Source: Spirosoma sp. KUDC1026 (GTDB taxonomy: Bacteria > Bacteroidota > Bacteroidia > Cytophagales > Spirosomataceae). Taken from it: a stretch of DNA of 64,000 bases. The stretch is taken from assembly GCF_013375035.1 (NCBI RefSeq), contig NZ_CP056032.1, forward strand, positions 5,020,001 to 5,084,000, read 5' to 3'. The notes below the pieces were generated by a model, which saw nothing but the letters and a program-made list of their open reading frames with translations, did no database searches and had not been told where the DNA came from. The position numbers and the translations under genes were made by a program. Below, piece after piece: positions 44,872-52,931 of this stretch. Within the stretch, counting starts at the first letter, position 1. Each line of letters opens with the position of its first letter.

Positions 44872-47800
44872 ATGCAGTTTTCCCACCTCCACACCCACAC
44901 CCAATACTCGCTGCTCGATGGGCAGGCCGACATCAAGAAGCTGATTAAAAAGGCTAAAGGCGACAACATGCCCGCCGTCGCGATCACCGATCACGGCAAT
45001 ATGTTCGGGGTGTTCGAGTTCGTGGCCGAAGCCAGTAAGCAGGGTATCAAGCCTATCGTCGGATGTGAGTTTTATGTCGTGGACGACCATACGCGTAAGC
45101 AGTTCACGAAGGAACAGAAAGATATTCGTTATCACCAGCTGCTACTGGCGAAGAACCCGCAGGGGTACAAAAACCTGGCGAAACTTTGCTCGCTGGGGTA
45201 CATGGAGGGGCTGTATGGCAAGTATCCGCGCGTCACGAAAGCACTCATTGATCAATACAAGGAGGGACTGATTGCGACGACCTGCTGCATTGGGGCTATT
45301 GTGCCGAAAACGATCCTGAAAAAGGGCGAGGAAGCTGCCGAAATTGAGTTCAAGTGGTGGCTCGACCGCTTCGGCGAGGATTATTATGTCGAGTTGCAGC
45401 GGCACGAAATTCCTGACCAGATCAAGGCCAACGAGGTGCTGGTTAAGTTTGCCCGGAAATACAACGTCAAAATCATCGCGTCGAACGATTCGCACTATGT
45501 TGACCGCGACGACTGGGTAGCGCACGACATTCTTCTGTGCGTCAACACGGGCGAAAAGCAGAGCACCCCGTCGATGAAGGAGTTCAGTGACGACGAAGCG
45601 ATGCCCAAAAACACGCGCTTTGCCTTCTTCTCCGATCAGTTCTACTTTAAGAACACGCAGGAGATGACGACGCTGTTTCACGACCTGCCCGAAGCGATCG
45701 ACAACACTAATGAGATCGTCAGTAAGGTCGAGACGCTGAAGCTGAAACGCGACATCCTGCTGCCCAACTTCCCGATTCCGAGCGAGTTTAAACTGCATAC
45801 CGACGACGTAGCGAACCAATGGGAGTTTCTGAAGCACCTGACCTACGAAGGGGCGCGAAAACGGTATGGCGAAATTGAAAGTCATGTGCAGGAACGGCTT
45901 GACTTCGAGCTGTTTACTATCAAAACGATGGGCTTCGCCGGGTACTTCCTGATCGTTGCCGACTTCATTCAGGCCGGGCGCGATCTGGGCGTGATGGTCG
46001 GGCCGGGCCGGGGATCGGCAGCTGGCTCGGCGGTGGCTTACTGCATCGGCATTACCAACATCGACCCTATCAAATACGACCTGCTGTTCGAGCGGTTCCT
46101 CAACCCCGACCGGAAGTCGATGCCCGATATCGATACGGACTTCGACGACGAAGGCCGGCAGCGGGTAATTGATTATGTCGTACAGAAGTACGGCAAGCAG
46201 CAGGTAGCCGCTATCGTAACCTACGGTACGATGGCGGCTAAATCGGCGATCAAAGACGTATCGCGGGTGATGGATTTACCCCTGTCCGACGCCAACGCCC
46301 TCGCCAAGCTGGTGCCTGACAAGCCGACGTACAACATGACGCTGCGCCGGATTTTCGAAGATCCCATCGAAGGACCGGGCGGGCTGGCGAATCAGATTCA
46401 ACCGGAGGAAGTCGAGAACGTCCGGCGGATGCGGGCGCTCGAATCGGGCGACCAAAGCGTGGGGCGGACGATGAAACTCATCGATACCGAGAAAGTACAG
46501 AACGTGCTGCAACAGGCGCGTCGGCTGGAGGGTACGGTGCGGAACACGGGCGTTCACGCGGCCGGAATCATCATCGCCCCCGACGATCTGAGCAACATCG
46601 TCCCCGTTTCGACCTCGAAAGATACCAACCTCATCATTACCCAGTATGAGGGGAAGGTAATTGAGGACGCCGGGGTTATCAAGATGGACTTTCTGGGGTT
46701 GCGCAACCTCACGATCATCAAGGAGTGTCTGCGGCTCATCAAGCAAAACCACGGTGGCCTGATTATTAACGGCGTCGAAACCGATATTGATGACATTCCG
46801 CTCGACGATCCGAAAGCGTACGAACTGTTTCAGCGCGGGGAAACCAACGCTATTTTCCAGTTCGAATCCGACGGCATGAAGAAGTACATGAAGGACCTCA
46901 AGCCCGACCGTTTCGAGGACCTCATTGCGATGAACGCCCTCTACCGTCCGGGCCCGATTCAGTACATCCCGACCTTTATTAACCGGAAACACGGCCGCGA
47001 GGAAGTCAAATACGACCTGCCCGAGATGGAGGAGTATCTGGCTGACACCTACGGCATTACGGTCTACCAGGAGCAGCTGATGCTGCTGTCGCAGAAACTT
47101 GGCAACTTCACCAAGGGTGACGCCGACGTCTTGCGGAAGGCGATGGGTAAGAAGCAGAAGGACGTGCTCGACAAGATGAAGGGCAAGTTCATGGACGGCT
47201 GCGCGGCCAACAAACTGAACCTGAAAGTCTGCGAAAAAGTCTGGACCGACTGGGAAGCCTTCGCGTCGTACGCCTTCAACAAGTCGCACTCGACCTGCTA
47301 CGCCTTCGTCGCCTACCAGACGGCGTATCTCAAAACCTATTACAAGTCGGAATACATGGCGGCCGTATTGACGAGCTGTCTGGGTAACATCGAAAAAATC
47401 ACGTTCTTCCTCGAAGAATGTAAGAACATTGGCATTCCCGTACTCGGCCCCGACGTCAACGAATCGGAACGGGTATTTGGCGTGAACAAAAAGGGTGAAA
47501 TCCGCTTCGGACTGGCCGGTATAAAAGGGGCGGGCGATGCGGCTGTGGAAGCCATCATCGAAGAACGCGCGGCTGGGGGCGACTACAAAGACGTGTTCGA
47601 TTTCATTATCCGGGTCAACCTGCGGACGGTGAACAAGAAAACGCTCGAATCGCTGGCGTATGCCGGGGCTTTCGACGCGCTGGAGCCTGATTATCACCGG
47701 GCGCAGTATTTCGACTTACCACCGACCGAGACCAGTCCATTCCTGGAAAAAATCATCCGCTACGGTAACAACTACCACGCCGAGAAAGCAGCCGCGCAGC

Positions 47801-48510
47801 AGTCGCTGTTTGGTGCCATGATGGGTGGGGAACCTATGCTGGCTCGTCCCAAGCCCCCCACGGTGCCGGGCTGGAATCAGATCGAAAAGCTCAAATTCGA
47901 GAAAGAAGTCGTCGGCTTTTACATCACCGGCCACCCGCTCGATGAGTTCCGGCTCGAAATGGAAGGCTTCTGTAACTGCACCCTCGATAAACTCTACGAA
48001 ACCAAAACGCCCGAAATCAAAGTTGCCGGTATTGTCTCGTCGATGCAGGTTCGCATGACCAAGACGGGTAACCCGTTTTGTCTGTTCAAGCTGGAAGATT
48101 ACAACACATCCATCGAACTGGCGCTGTTTGGCGACGATTACGTGCGGCTGGGTCAGTACGTCGACGTGGGTCGCTTCCTGCACATTACCGGCAAAACGCA
48201 GAACAAGTGGAACTCCGACCAGTTGGAGTTCAAACCCGCATCGATCCGGCTGCTCAACGAGATGCGGGAGAAGATGTGCAAGGAACTGCGCGTGTCGCTC
48301 ACGCTGGACGTGTTGAATGCACAGCTGATCAGCCAGATCAACGAACTGATGAACGCCCACCCCGGCACCTGCAACCTGTCATTGAACGTAGTAGACCCCG
48401 ACGAGCGGCTGGAAATCAGCCTGCAATCGCGCACGCTGAAAGTATCACCTGCCAACTCCCTGCTCAATGCACTGGACAGCCTGGCCGGAGTGAGCTATAA
48501 AGTGGCGTAG
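44872..48510 (+). CDS. dnaE: DNA polymerase III alpha subunit
   Basis: 1212 residues, full length. N-terminal PHP domain with SHLHTHTQYSLLDGQADIKK and AITDHGNMFG; polymerase core with GPGRGSAAGSAVAYCIGIT, the catalytic Asp triad region PDIDTDFDDEGRQRVIDYV, GVHAAGIIIAPD and ALYRPGPIQYIPTFI; HhH region and an OB-fold near the C-terminus (IKVAGIVSSMQVRMTKTGNPFCLFKLEDY). It is the replicative polymerase subunit and normally essential. Here it is enclosed by two toxin-antitoxin modules (12 bp upstream, 4 bp downstream) and by diverged partial copies of its own ends outside them, which strongly suggests allele replacement or repeated insertion at this locus. Confidence 0.97.
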   Translation: MQFSHLHTHTQYSLLDGQADIKKLIKKAKGDNMPAVAITDHGNMFGVFEFVAEASKQGIKPIVGCEFYVVDDHTRKQFTKEQKDIRYHQLLLAKNPQGYKNLAKLCSLGYMEGLYGKYPRVTKALIDQYKEGLIATTCCIGAIVPKTILKKGEEAAEIEFKWWLDRFGEDYYVELQRHEIPDQIKANEVLVKFARKYNVKIIASNDSHYVDRDDWVAHDILLCVNTGEKQSTPSMKEFSDDEAMPKNTRFAFFSDQFYFKNTQEMTTLFHDLPEAIDNTNEIVSKVETLKLKRDILLPNFPIPSEFKLHTDDVANQWEFLKHLTYEGARKRYGEIESHVQERLDFELFTIKTMGFAGYFLIVADFIQAGRDLGVMVGPGRGSAAGSAVAYCIGITNIDPIKYDLLFERFLNPDRKSMPDIDTDFDDEGRQRVIDYVVQKYGKQQVAAIVTYGTMAAKSAIKDVSRVMDLPLSDANALAKLVPDKPTYNMTLRRIFEDPIEGPGGLANQIQPEEVENVRRMRALESGDQSVGRTMKLIDTEKVQNVLQQARRLEGTVRNTGVHAAGIIIAPDDLSNIVPVSTSKDTNLIITQYEGKVIEDAGVIKMDFLGLRNLTIIKECLRLIKQNHGGLIINGVETDIDDIPLDDPKAYELFQRGETNAIFQFESDGMKKYMKDLKPDRFEDLIAMNALYRPGPIQYIPTFINRKHGREEVKYDLPEMEEYLADTYGITVYQEQLMLLSQKLGNFTKGDADVLRKAMGKKQKDVLDKMKGKFMDGCAANKLNLKVCEKVWTDWEAFASYAFNKSHSTCYAFVAYQTAYLKTYYKSEYMAAVLTSCLGNIEKITFFLEECKNIGIPVLGPDVNESERVFGVNKKGEIRFGLAGIKGAGDAAVEAIIEERAAGGDYKDVFDFIIRVNLRTVNKKTLESLAYAGAFDALEPDYHRAQYFDLPPTETSPFLEKIIRYGNNYHAEKAAAQQSLFGAMMGGEPMLARPKPPTVPGWNQIEKLKFEKEVVGFYITGHPLDEFRLEMEGFCNCTLDKLYETKTPEIKVAGIVSSMQVRMTKTGNPFCLFKLEDYNTSIELALFGDDYVRLGQYVDVGRFLHITGKTQNKWNSDQLEFKPASIRLLNEMREKMCKELRVSLTLDVLNAQLISQINELMNAHPGTCNLSLNVVDPDERLEISLQSRTLKVSPANSLLNALDSLAGVSYKVA

Positions 48511-48514
48511 ATAG

Positions 48515-48796
48515 ATGGATTGCGAGAAAATAACGTATCGACTTCACGCTGTAGAACAGATGTTTAAACGAGCTATATCGCCGTATGAAGTCGAGCAGGT
48601 GATTGCGGAGGGAGAAGAGGTAGCTGCTTATCCAACCGATAAGCCCTATCCAAGTTCATTGCGTCTTTACGTAGTAAATGGTCGGCCGATTCACGTGGTG
48701 GTCGCCAGAAACGAAAGCGGAATTTGTTTTGTTGTAACGGCTTACGAACCAAGCGTATTCATGTGGAATGCTGACTTTAAAACAAAGAAGAAATGA
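48515..48796 (+). CDS. DUF4258 protein, toxin-like
   Basis: 93 residues beginning 4 bp after the dnaE stop. ITYRLHAVEQMFKRAISPYEVEQVIAEGE followed by RLYVVNGRPIHVVVARNE and CFVVTAYEPS matches DUF4258, a RelE-superfamily-like fold commonly paired with a small MqsA-type zinc protein. The HAxxQMxxRxI motif and the beta hairpin supply the candidate RNA-contacting residues. Probably the toxin of a toxin-first pair, with the ATGA overlap to the next gene. Confidence 0.82.
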   Translation: MDCEKITYRLHAVEQMFKRAISPYEVEQVIAEGEEVAAYPTDKPYPSSLRLYVVNGRPIHVVVARNESGICFVVTAYEPSVFMWNADFKTKKK

Positions 48797-49020
48797 CTTG
48801 TCTGATCTGTAAAGTCGGAGAACCAGAAGCAGGATTTACAACGATTACCTTGGAGCGGGATGGCTCCATCATTGTGTTTAAAGAAGTGCCAGCCCAGGTT
48901 TGCCCGAATTGTGGAGAAACCTACATCGATTCGGACGTAACCAGTCGTTTGCTTACTCAGGCACAGGATGCGGTTATGAAAGGAGCAGAACTGGAAGTAA
49001 TTCGTTTACAAGCAGCTTAA
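48793..49020 (+). CDS. MqsA/YgiT-type zinc-finger antitoxin
   Basis: 75 residues with two CxxC pairs (MTCLICKVGEP and VCPNCGETYIDSDV) forming the MqsA N-terminal zinc domain, followed by a helix (TSRLLTQAQDAVMKGAELEVIRLQ). The C-terminal HTH of full MqsA is absent, as is usual for the YgiT-type partners of DUF4258 proteins; DNA binding is therefore unlikely. Overlaps the DUF4258 gene by 4 bp (ATGA). Expected to hold the toxin inactive. Confidence 0.85.
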   Translation: MTCLICKVGEPEAGFTTITLERDGSIIVFKEVPAQVCPNCGETYIDSDVTSRLLTQAQDAVMKGAELEVIRLQAA

Positions 49021-49025
49021 ATACA

Positions 49026-49112
49026 CCATCGCGCACGCTGAAAGTACCACCTGCCAATACGTTGCTACGCGGGCTGGATAGTCTGGAAGGCGTCAGTTAT
49101 AAGGTGGCGTAA
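49026..49112 (+). pseudogene. Partial extra copy of the dnaE 3' end
   Basis: Six bases after the zinc-finger gene the frame reads SRTLKVPPANTLLRGLDSLE and GVSYKVA followed by TAA. This is the last 27 residues of DnaE; it is identical to the intact gene at 22 of 27 positions and differs by many silent changes. No start codon or ribosome site belongs to it. Mirror image of the 5' fragment at 44110. Confidence 0.88.
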
Positions 49113-49123
49113 TCATCAAACGT

Positions 49124-49176
49124 ACCAAAACAGCTTCGGGAAACTCATGATCTGAGTTTCCCGAAGCTGTTTTGGT
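49124..49176. terminator. Perfect 24-bp hairpin overlapping the DUF3052 gene end
   Basis: Arms 49124-49147 and 49153-49176 are exactly complementary with a 5-base loop (TGATC). The right arm is the 3' coding end of the leftward DUF3052 gene; the left arm repeats it in inverted form downstream. Acts as a bidirectional terminator closing the dnaE/TA unit. Confidence 0.75.
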
Positions 49177-49561
49177 ATACTTTTCCTTCCCTCGGCCACG
49201 TAAACTTTATAGCCGACCAGGTTTCGTTGATGCTCAACGTTTTACTTTCAACCAGGCCATAATCGTACCCGATTTTTATGACAGCGGGTAGCGACAGATC
49301 AGTACTCATCTTGCCCCCTTTAGGCCAGGAGAGCCAAAGCGCACCAGTTTTGGCTAGACTATTCATCAGAGCTGAAAAGTGCTCGTGCATGTCGACCTGT
49401 TTTGTCACGAAAAGATGAATATACTCGAACTCGCCCTCCCGGCTCGTCTCCATAGCCAGGCTTGGTAGCTCGATAGCATCAACAGCATCACCGGGCGCAT
49501 TAACCAGTAGAGTCCGCACCCCTGCCCTGATACCCATTTTCGCTGATACGGATTTTGTCAT
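49145..49561 (-). CDS. DUF3052 family protein
   Basis: 138 residues. KMGIRAGVRTLLVNAPGDAV at the N-terminus and GALWLSWPKGGKMSTDLS, then SINETWSAIKFTWPRE, are the three conserved blocks of the DUF3052 family, small cytoplasmic proteins of unknown function. Its last 12 codons form one arm of the hairpin at 49124-49176. Convergent with the dnaE unit. Confidence 0.85.
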   Translation of the reverse strand: MTKSVSAKMGIRAGVRTLLVNAPGDAVDAIELPSLAMETSREGEFEYIHLFVTKQVDMHEHFSALMNSLAKTGALWLSWPKGGKMSTDLSLPAVIKIGYDYGLVESKTLSINETWSAIKFTWPREGKVYQNSFGKLRS

Positions 49562-49743
49562 CGTATTTACTTTCCCATGACTGAACTAAAGTCGTTAACT
49601 CGCTAACAACGTACGCTGTTTTCGTTCGAATAATCCGTTAGCTACGACTTCATCCCGAATCACAAACAGCCGTTACGATGGTATGGCCTGAACCCCATCC
49701 GAAGTAGGGTTTATAGACATTGAGATAGTCGGTGATGCGGGTG

Positions 49744-50109
49744 CTATTCCGTTCGCAGTATCTTTTCCATTTTGCGGCCTTTCGCTAACTCATCGACTAG
49801 TTTGTCCAGATACCTCACCTGTCGTGTCAATGGGTTTTCGATATCTTCCAACCTATACCCACATATTACACCACTAATGAGGTGTGTGTTGGGGTTCAAT
49901 GTAGCCTGTTGAAAGAACGTTTTGAACGTAACTTGTTCATCAATCAGTGCCTGCTGCTTTTTTTCATCGAAACCAGTTAACCATTCGATGACCTGCTGCA
50001 ATTCTTCTTTCGTTCTACCTTTCTTTTCTACTTTTGAGAGATAGGCGGGATATACTGAGGAGAATTTCAGCATTGCCATACGTTCGTTATGCTTATCTGA
50101 ATCGTTCAT
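49744..50109 (-). CDS. DUF2200 family protein
   Basis: 121 residues. The conserved block KFSSVYPAYLSKVEKKGRTKEELQQVIEWLTGFDEK and FKTFFQQATLNPNTHLISGVICGYRLEDIENPLTRQVRYLDKLVDELAKGR identify DUF2200, a small cytoplasmic family without known function, probably related to the DUF1801/YdhG type folds. Stand-alone gene; the 181 bp to the DUF3052 gene show nothing notable. Confidence 0.88.
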   Translation of the reverse strand: MNDSDKHNERMAMLKFSSVYPAYLSKVEKKGRTKEELQQVIEWLTGFDEKKQQALIDEQVTFKTFFQQATLNPNTHLISGVICGYRLEDIENPLTRQVRYLDKLVDELAKGRKMEKILRTE

Positions 50110-50179
50110 ATCTATAAAGTAATCTGGATATCAACCTCGGTATTTTTCGTACTACTTCAGTCTCTGCAGTGTAAGCAAA

Positions 50180-50207
50180 AAGCCGCTACCAATATAGGCA
50201 GCGGCTT
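50180..50207 (-). terminator. Hairpin terminator after TPR gene
   Basis: AAGCCGCT pairs with AGCGGCTT across a 12-base loop; leftward reading continues into a T-rich run. It lies 28 bp after the TPR gene stop. Confidence 0.65.
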
Positions 50208-50234
50208 CTCAAGTATTACCATTATAAAACCTGA

Positions 50235-51638
50235 TTAGTCTTTCTTGTACTGCTGAATGATTTTGTACAGCGCTTTCTGCTTTTCCAGTTCGGGAAAGAA
50301 CTCGAACAGCTGAACGTGCGCGTCGTAGTCGAGCATCAGGGCTGCTTCCAGTTGAATCAGCGACTGGCGATACTGCCCGGCGTGAATCAGGTAAATCGCC
50401 GAGCGGTAGTACAGGTCCGCTTCTTTCGGCATGTCCTCCAGACCCATCTGAATCACGTCATTGGCCCGCGCGTAGTCCCCCTGATCGAAGGCTACCAGCG
50501 ACCAGGTTAAATACACATCAGGATTGTGACTGTCTACTTCGGCTGCCTTTTCAAACGCTTCCAGACTGGCCAGTACGTTCCCGATTTTGTATTCCGTTTC
50601 GGCTAAAGCCAGATAGTACTCCCCATTCTGGTCGTTCAGCTTGATGGCCTTCTGCAGAAATGGCAGAGCCTCATACCATTTACCCGCTGTGCTCATACAC
50701 ACCCCAATACCGTACCACGCTTCGTCCCACATAGTATCCAGCCGGATCGCTTCGCGGTATTCCTTGATCGCTTCGGTCATCTTATCCTGCTTCTCCAGAC
50801 TAGCGCCCAGGTGACAATACGTATCGGCCGTGGCTTCTTCGTATTTCAGCGTCTCGCGGTAACAGGCTTCGGCTTTCTCGAACAGCCCCAGGTTCATATA
50901 GGTGTTACCCAGGTTGAAATGCGCCGACGCGAAATCTTCCTTGATGATAATGGCGTAGTCGTAGGCTTCGGCAGCTTCGGCGTAACGCGCCAGTTTGCTG
51001 TAAGCGATACCAATGTTATACCAGGCATTGTACGAATACGGCTCCTGATCGATCAGCTGCTGGTAATACGACAAACTGTTTTCCAGTTCACCCGTTACGT
51101 CCAGGCAGAACGCCAGCTCGTACAGCGCGTTCTCGTTATTAATGTTCAGCGCAATCGATTTTTTGTACTGCGTTATGGCCTCGTCATACTTACCCCAATT
51201 CTGATAACTCTGCCCCAGTTGAAACAGAATATCATCTTTTTCATCGGCCCGGTCGAGCAACTCCTCCAGTACCTGCACCGACTCTTCATAGCGTCCGGCC
51301 ATACTCAGAACAGAGCCCTGCATAAAGGGTATGTCCAGATCACCGGGATTGAATAAATAGGCCTGTTCTAATAAATCCAGCGACTCATCGAAGCGTTGGT
51401 AATTAGCCAGGATTTGCGCTTTATCCAGCATCAGTTCCAGCGCATACGGAAAGTTTTCCAGACCGGCTTCACTTGCCTTTAAGGCTTTGTCCAGATCACC
51501 ACGGTTGAGGTAATGCTCAACTAACTGTTCATAGACATCCAGGTCGAAAAACTGACTTTGCTGCTGGTCCAACATCTGTTCAAAACGCTGGATTGCCTCT
51601 TTATTATCGCCTTCACGTTCTTCGAACTCTTGCTCCAT
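50235..51638 (-). CDS. Tetratricopeptide repeat protein
   Basis: 467 residues made of about twelve TPR units of 34 residues through most of its length; typical ones are ALYELAFCLDVTGELENSLSYYQQLI, AHFNLGNTYMNLGLFEKAEACYRETL and AWYGIGVCMSTAGKWYEALPFLQKAI. The protein has no signal peptide and no membrane segment; the first 20 residues are acidic. A cytoplasmic scaffold, function unspecified; proteins of this type are found in all Cytophagales. Ends with a basic tail (KALYKIIQQYKKD). Confidence 0.92.
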   Translation of the reverse strand: MEQEFEEREGDNKEAIQRFEQMLDQQQSQFFDLDVYEQLVEHYLNRGDLDKALKASEAGLENFPYALELMLDKAQILANYQRFDESLDLLEQAYLFNPGDLDIPFMQGSVLSMAGRYEESVQVLEELLDRADEKDDILFQLGQSYQNWGKYDEAITQYKKSIALNINNENALYELAFCLDVTGELENSLSYYQQLIDQEPYSYNAWYNIGIAYSKLARYAEAAEAYDYAIIIKEDFASAHFNLGNTYMNLGLFEKAEACYRETLKYEEATADTYCHLGASLEKQDKMTEAIKEYREAIRLDTMWDEAWYGIGVCMSTAGKWYEALPFLQKAIKLNDQNGEYYLALAETEYKIGNVLASLEAFEKAAEVDSHNPDVYLTWSLVAFDQGDYARANDVIQMGLEDMPKEADLYYRSAIYLIHAGQYRQSLIQLEAALMLDYDAHVQLFEFFPELEKQKALYKIIQQYKKD

Positions 51639-51757
51639 GCTGTTTCCTTTACGAAAAATGTAGGGCGGATAGGGGCCGCATCAACTGACGCGGTTTATCC
51701 TTCTTTGATAGAAATGTAAATCTAAAAAAACACAACTCCAACCCCTGATTCAACTTT

Positions 51758-52789
51758 TTATGCTCCTACTGGCGACTGATTAAAGGCGTCGGCGACCCGC
51801 TGCAGCGTCTCGCTCAACGGTCGGTATTGAAAACCAGGCAACTGCTCAATCCTGTGTCCATTGAACTGGTACAACGAGCTGGCCGACCGGGCCGTTTCGC
51901 GGGTAATCAGGGGCGCTTTCCCGGTTATCCAGGACCGTATTGCTTCCAGGGGCCACATCACCTGCGTGAGCAAGGGGGGTACCTGAATAGACGGCGGTCG
52001 CTTACCCAGTATGGTAGCTACCTGTTCTAACAAGGAACGATAGGGAATGGTGCCCCCGTTCAGGATATAGCGCTGTCCCGTAATGTCGCTTTGCATGAGC
52101 CCAAACAGGGCGTCGGTTACGTCAAGCACATCGACGTAGTTCATTAGCCCAGCGGGATAGAATGGCTTTTCGTCGTAGGCGTATTTAAGGAGTTGCAGGC
52201 TGCTGCGGGTCCAGTCGCCCGCACCCAGTACGATTGACGGATTGACCATGACGGCGTTCAGCCCCTCGGCAATACCCCGCCAGACTTCCAGTTCGGCCCG
52301 GTATTTGGTTTGCGCGTAGGCCGAATTATTGGGCGACTCCTCCCATTTCTGGTTTTCGTCAATGACAACGGGCGTTCCGTTCATTGGCTTCTCTCCTTTC
52401 GCCACCGGCCGCCCCAATGCCGCTACGGAACTCAGATAACCCAGTTTACGGACGCCTGTTTTCAGACATACGTTGACGATATTAGCCGTCCCTTCAACGT
52501 TAATCCGCTCCATCTGCCGACGGTCTTTCGGCACGAATGACACCATTGCCGCTGTATGAATCACATCCATGTCAGGCAAGATCGCCAGTTCGAGCGACGG
52601 GATGTCGAGCACATCACCTTCGTGCCAGGAGATCCGGTTGGCTACGTCGGAGAGCATCCCATAGCTACTCTCCGGCCGTTTCAGTGCACAAACCGTGTAC
52701 CCTTCGGCCAGATAGCGCCGGGCAATATGCGAGCCAATGAATCCGGTCGCACCAGTAATGAAAACCGATTTAGGTAAGGATGAGGTCAC
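51758..52789 (-). CDS. NAD-dependent epimerase/dehydratase family (extended SDR) protein
   Basis: 343 residues from a GTG at 52789. Rossmann motif FITGATGFIGSHIARRYL, the Asp of GDVLDIPSLE, and the catalytic YAQTK (YxxxK) in NNSAYAQTKYRAELEV with the upstream Ser in YLSSVAALG. Resembles dihydroflavonol-4-reductase-like/sterol dehydrogenase-like SDRs of Bacteroidota. Substrate not clear. Divergent from metG with a 142-bp gap. Confidence 0.9.
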   Translation of the reverse strand: MTSSLPKSVFITGATGFIGSHIARRYLAEGYTVCALKRPESSYGMLSDVANRISWHEGDVLDIPSLELAILPDMDVIHTAAMVSFVPKDRRQMERINVEGTANIVNVCLKTGVRKLGYLSSVAALGRPVAKGEKPMNGTPVVIDENQKWEESPNNSAYAQTKYRAELEVWRGIAEGLNAVMVNPSIVLGAGDWTRSSLQLLKYAYDEKPFYPAGLMNYVDVLDVTDALFGLMQSDITGQRYILNGGTIPYRSLLEQVATILGKRPPSIQVPPLLTQVMWPLEAIRSWITGKAPLITRETARSASSLYQFNGHRIEQLPGFQYRPLSETLQRVADAFNQSPVGA

Positions 52790-52905
52790 TGTATATTCTT
52801 GATTTCGACCCAGTTCAGGAAATTATTCGTAGCGGGTGTGTTGTTCTCCATCATAACCTGACGCAGCTGTTTGTGTAAACATAACAACCTTCGGGTCTGA
52901 ATTGC

Positions 52906-52913
52906 TAATTTTG
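52906..52913 (+). promoter_or_regulatory. Bacteroidota -7 element ahead of metG
   Basis: TAATTTTG fits TAnnTTTG and lies 19 bases before the metG ATG at 52932, the usual short leader distance. No TTG is seen at the expected -33 distance. Confidence 0.5.
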
Positions 52914-52931
52914 CGTTCCAATTACCGGACC

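Noticed and set aside
44872..45000. Possibility that the two dnaE starts are a simple tandem duplication
   Set aside because: The copies differ by about 10 bases and two in-frame gaps, and a complete TA pair lies between them, so a recent slippage duplication is unlikely.
46276..47697. 473-codon antisense frame within dnaE
   Set aside because: Long only because of the base composition of dnaE; no recognisable domain.
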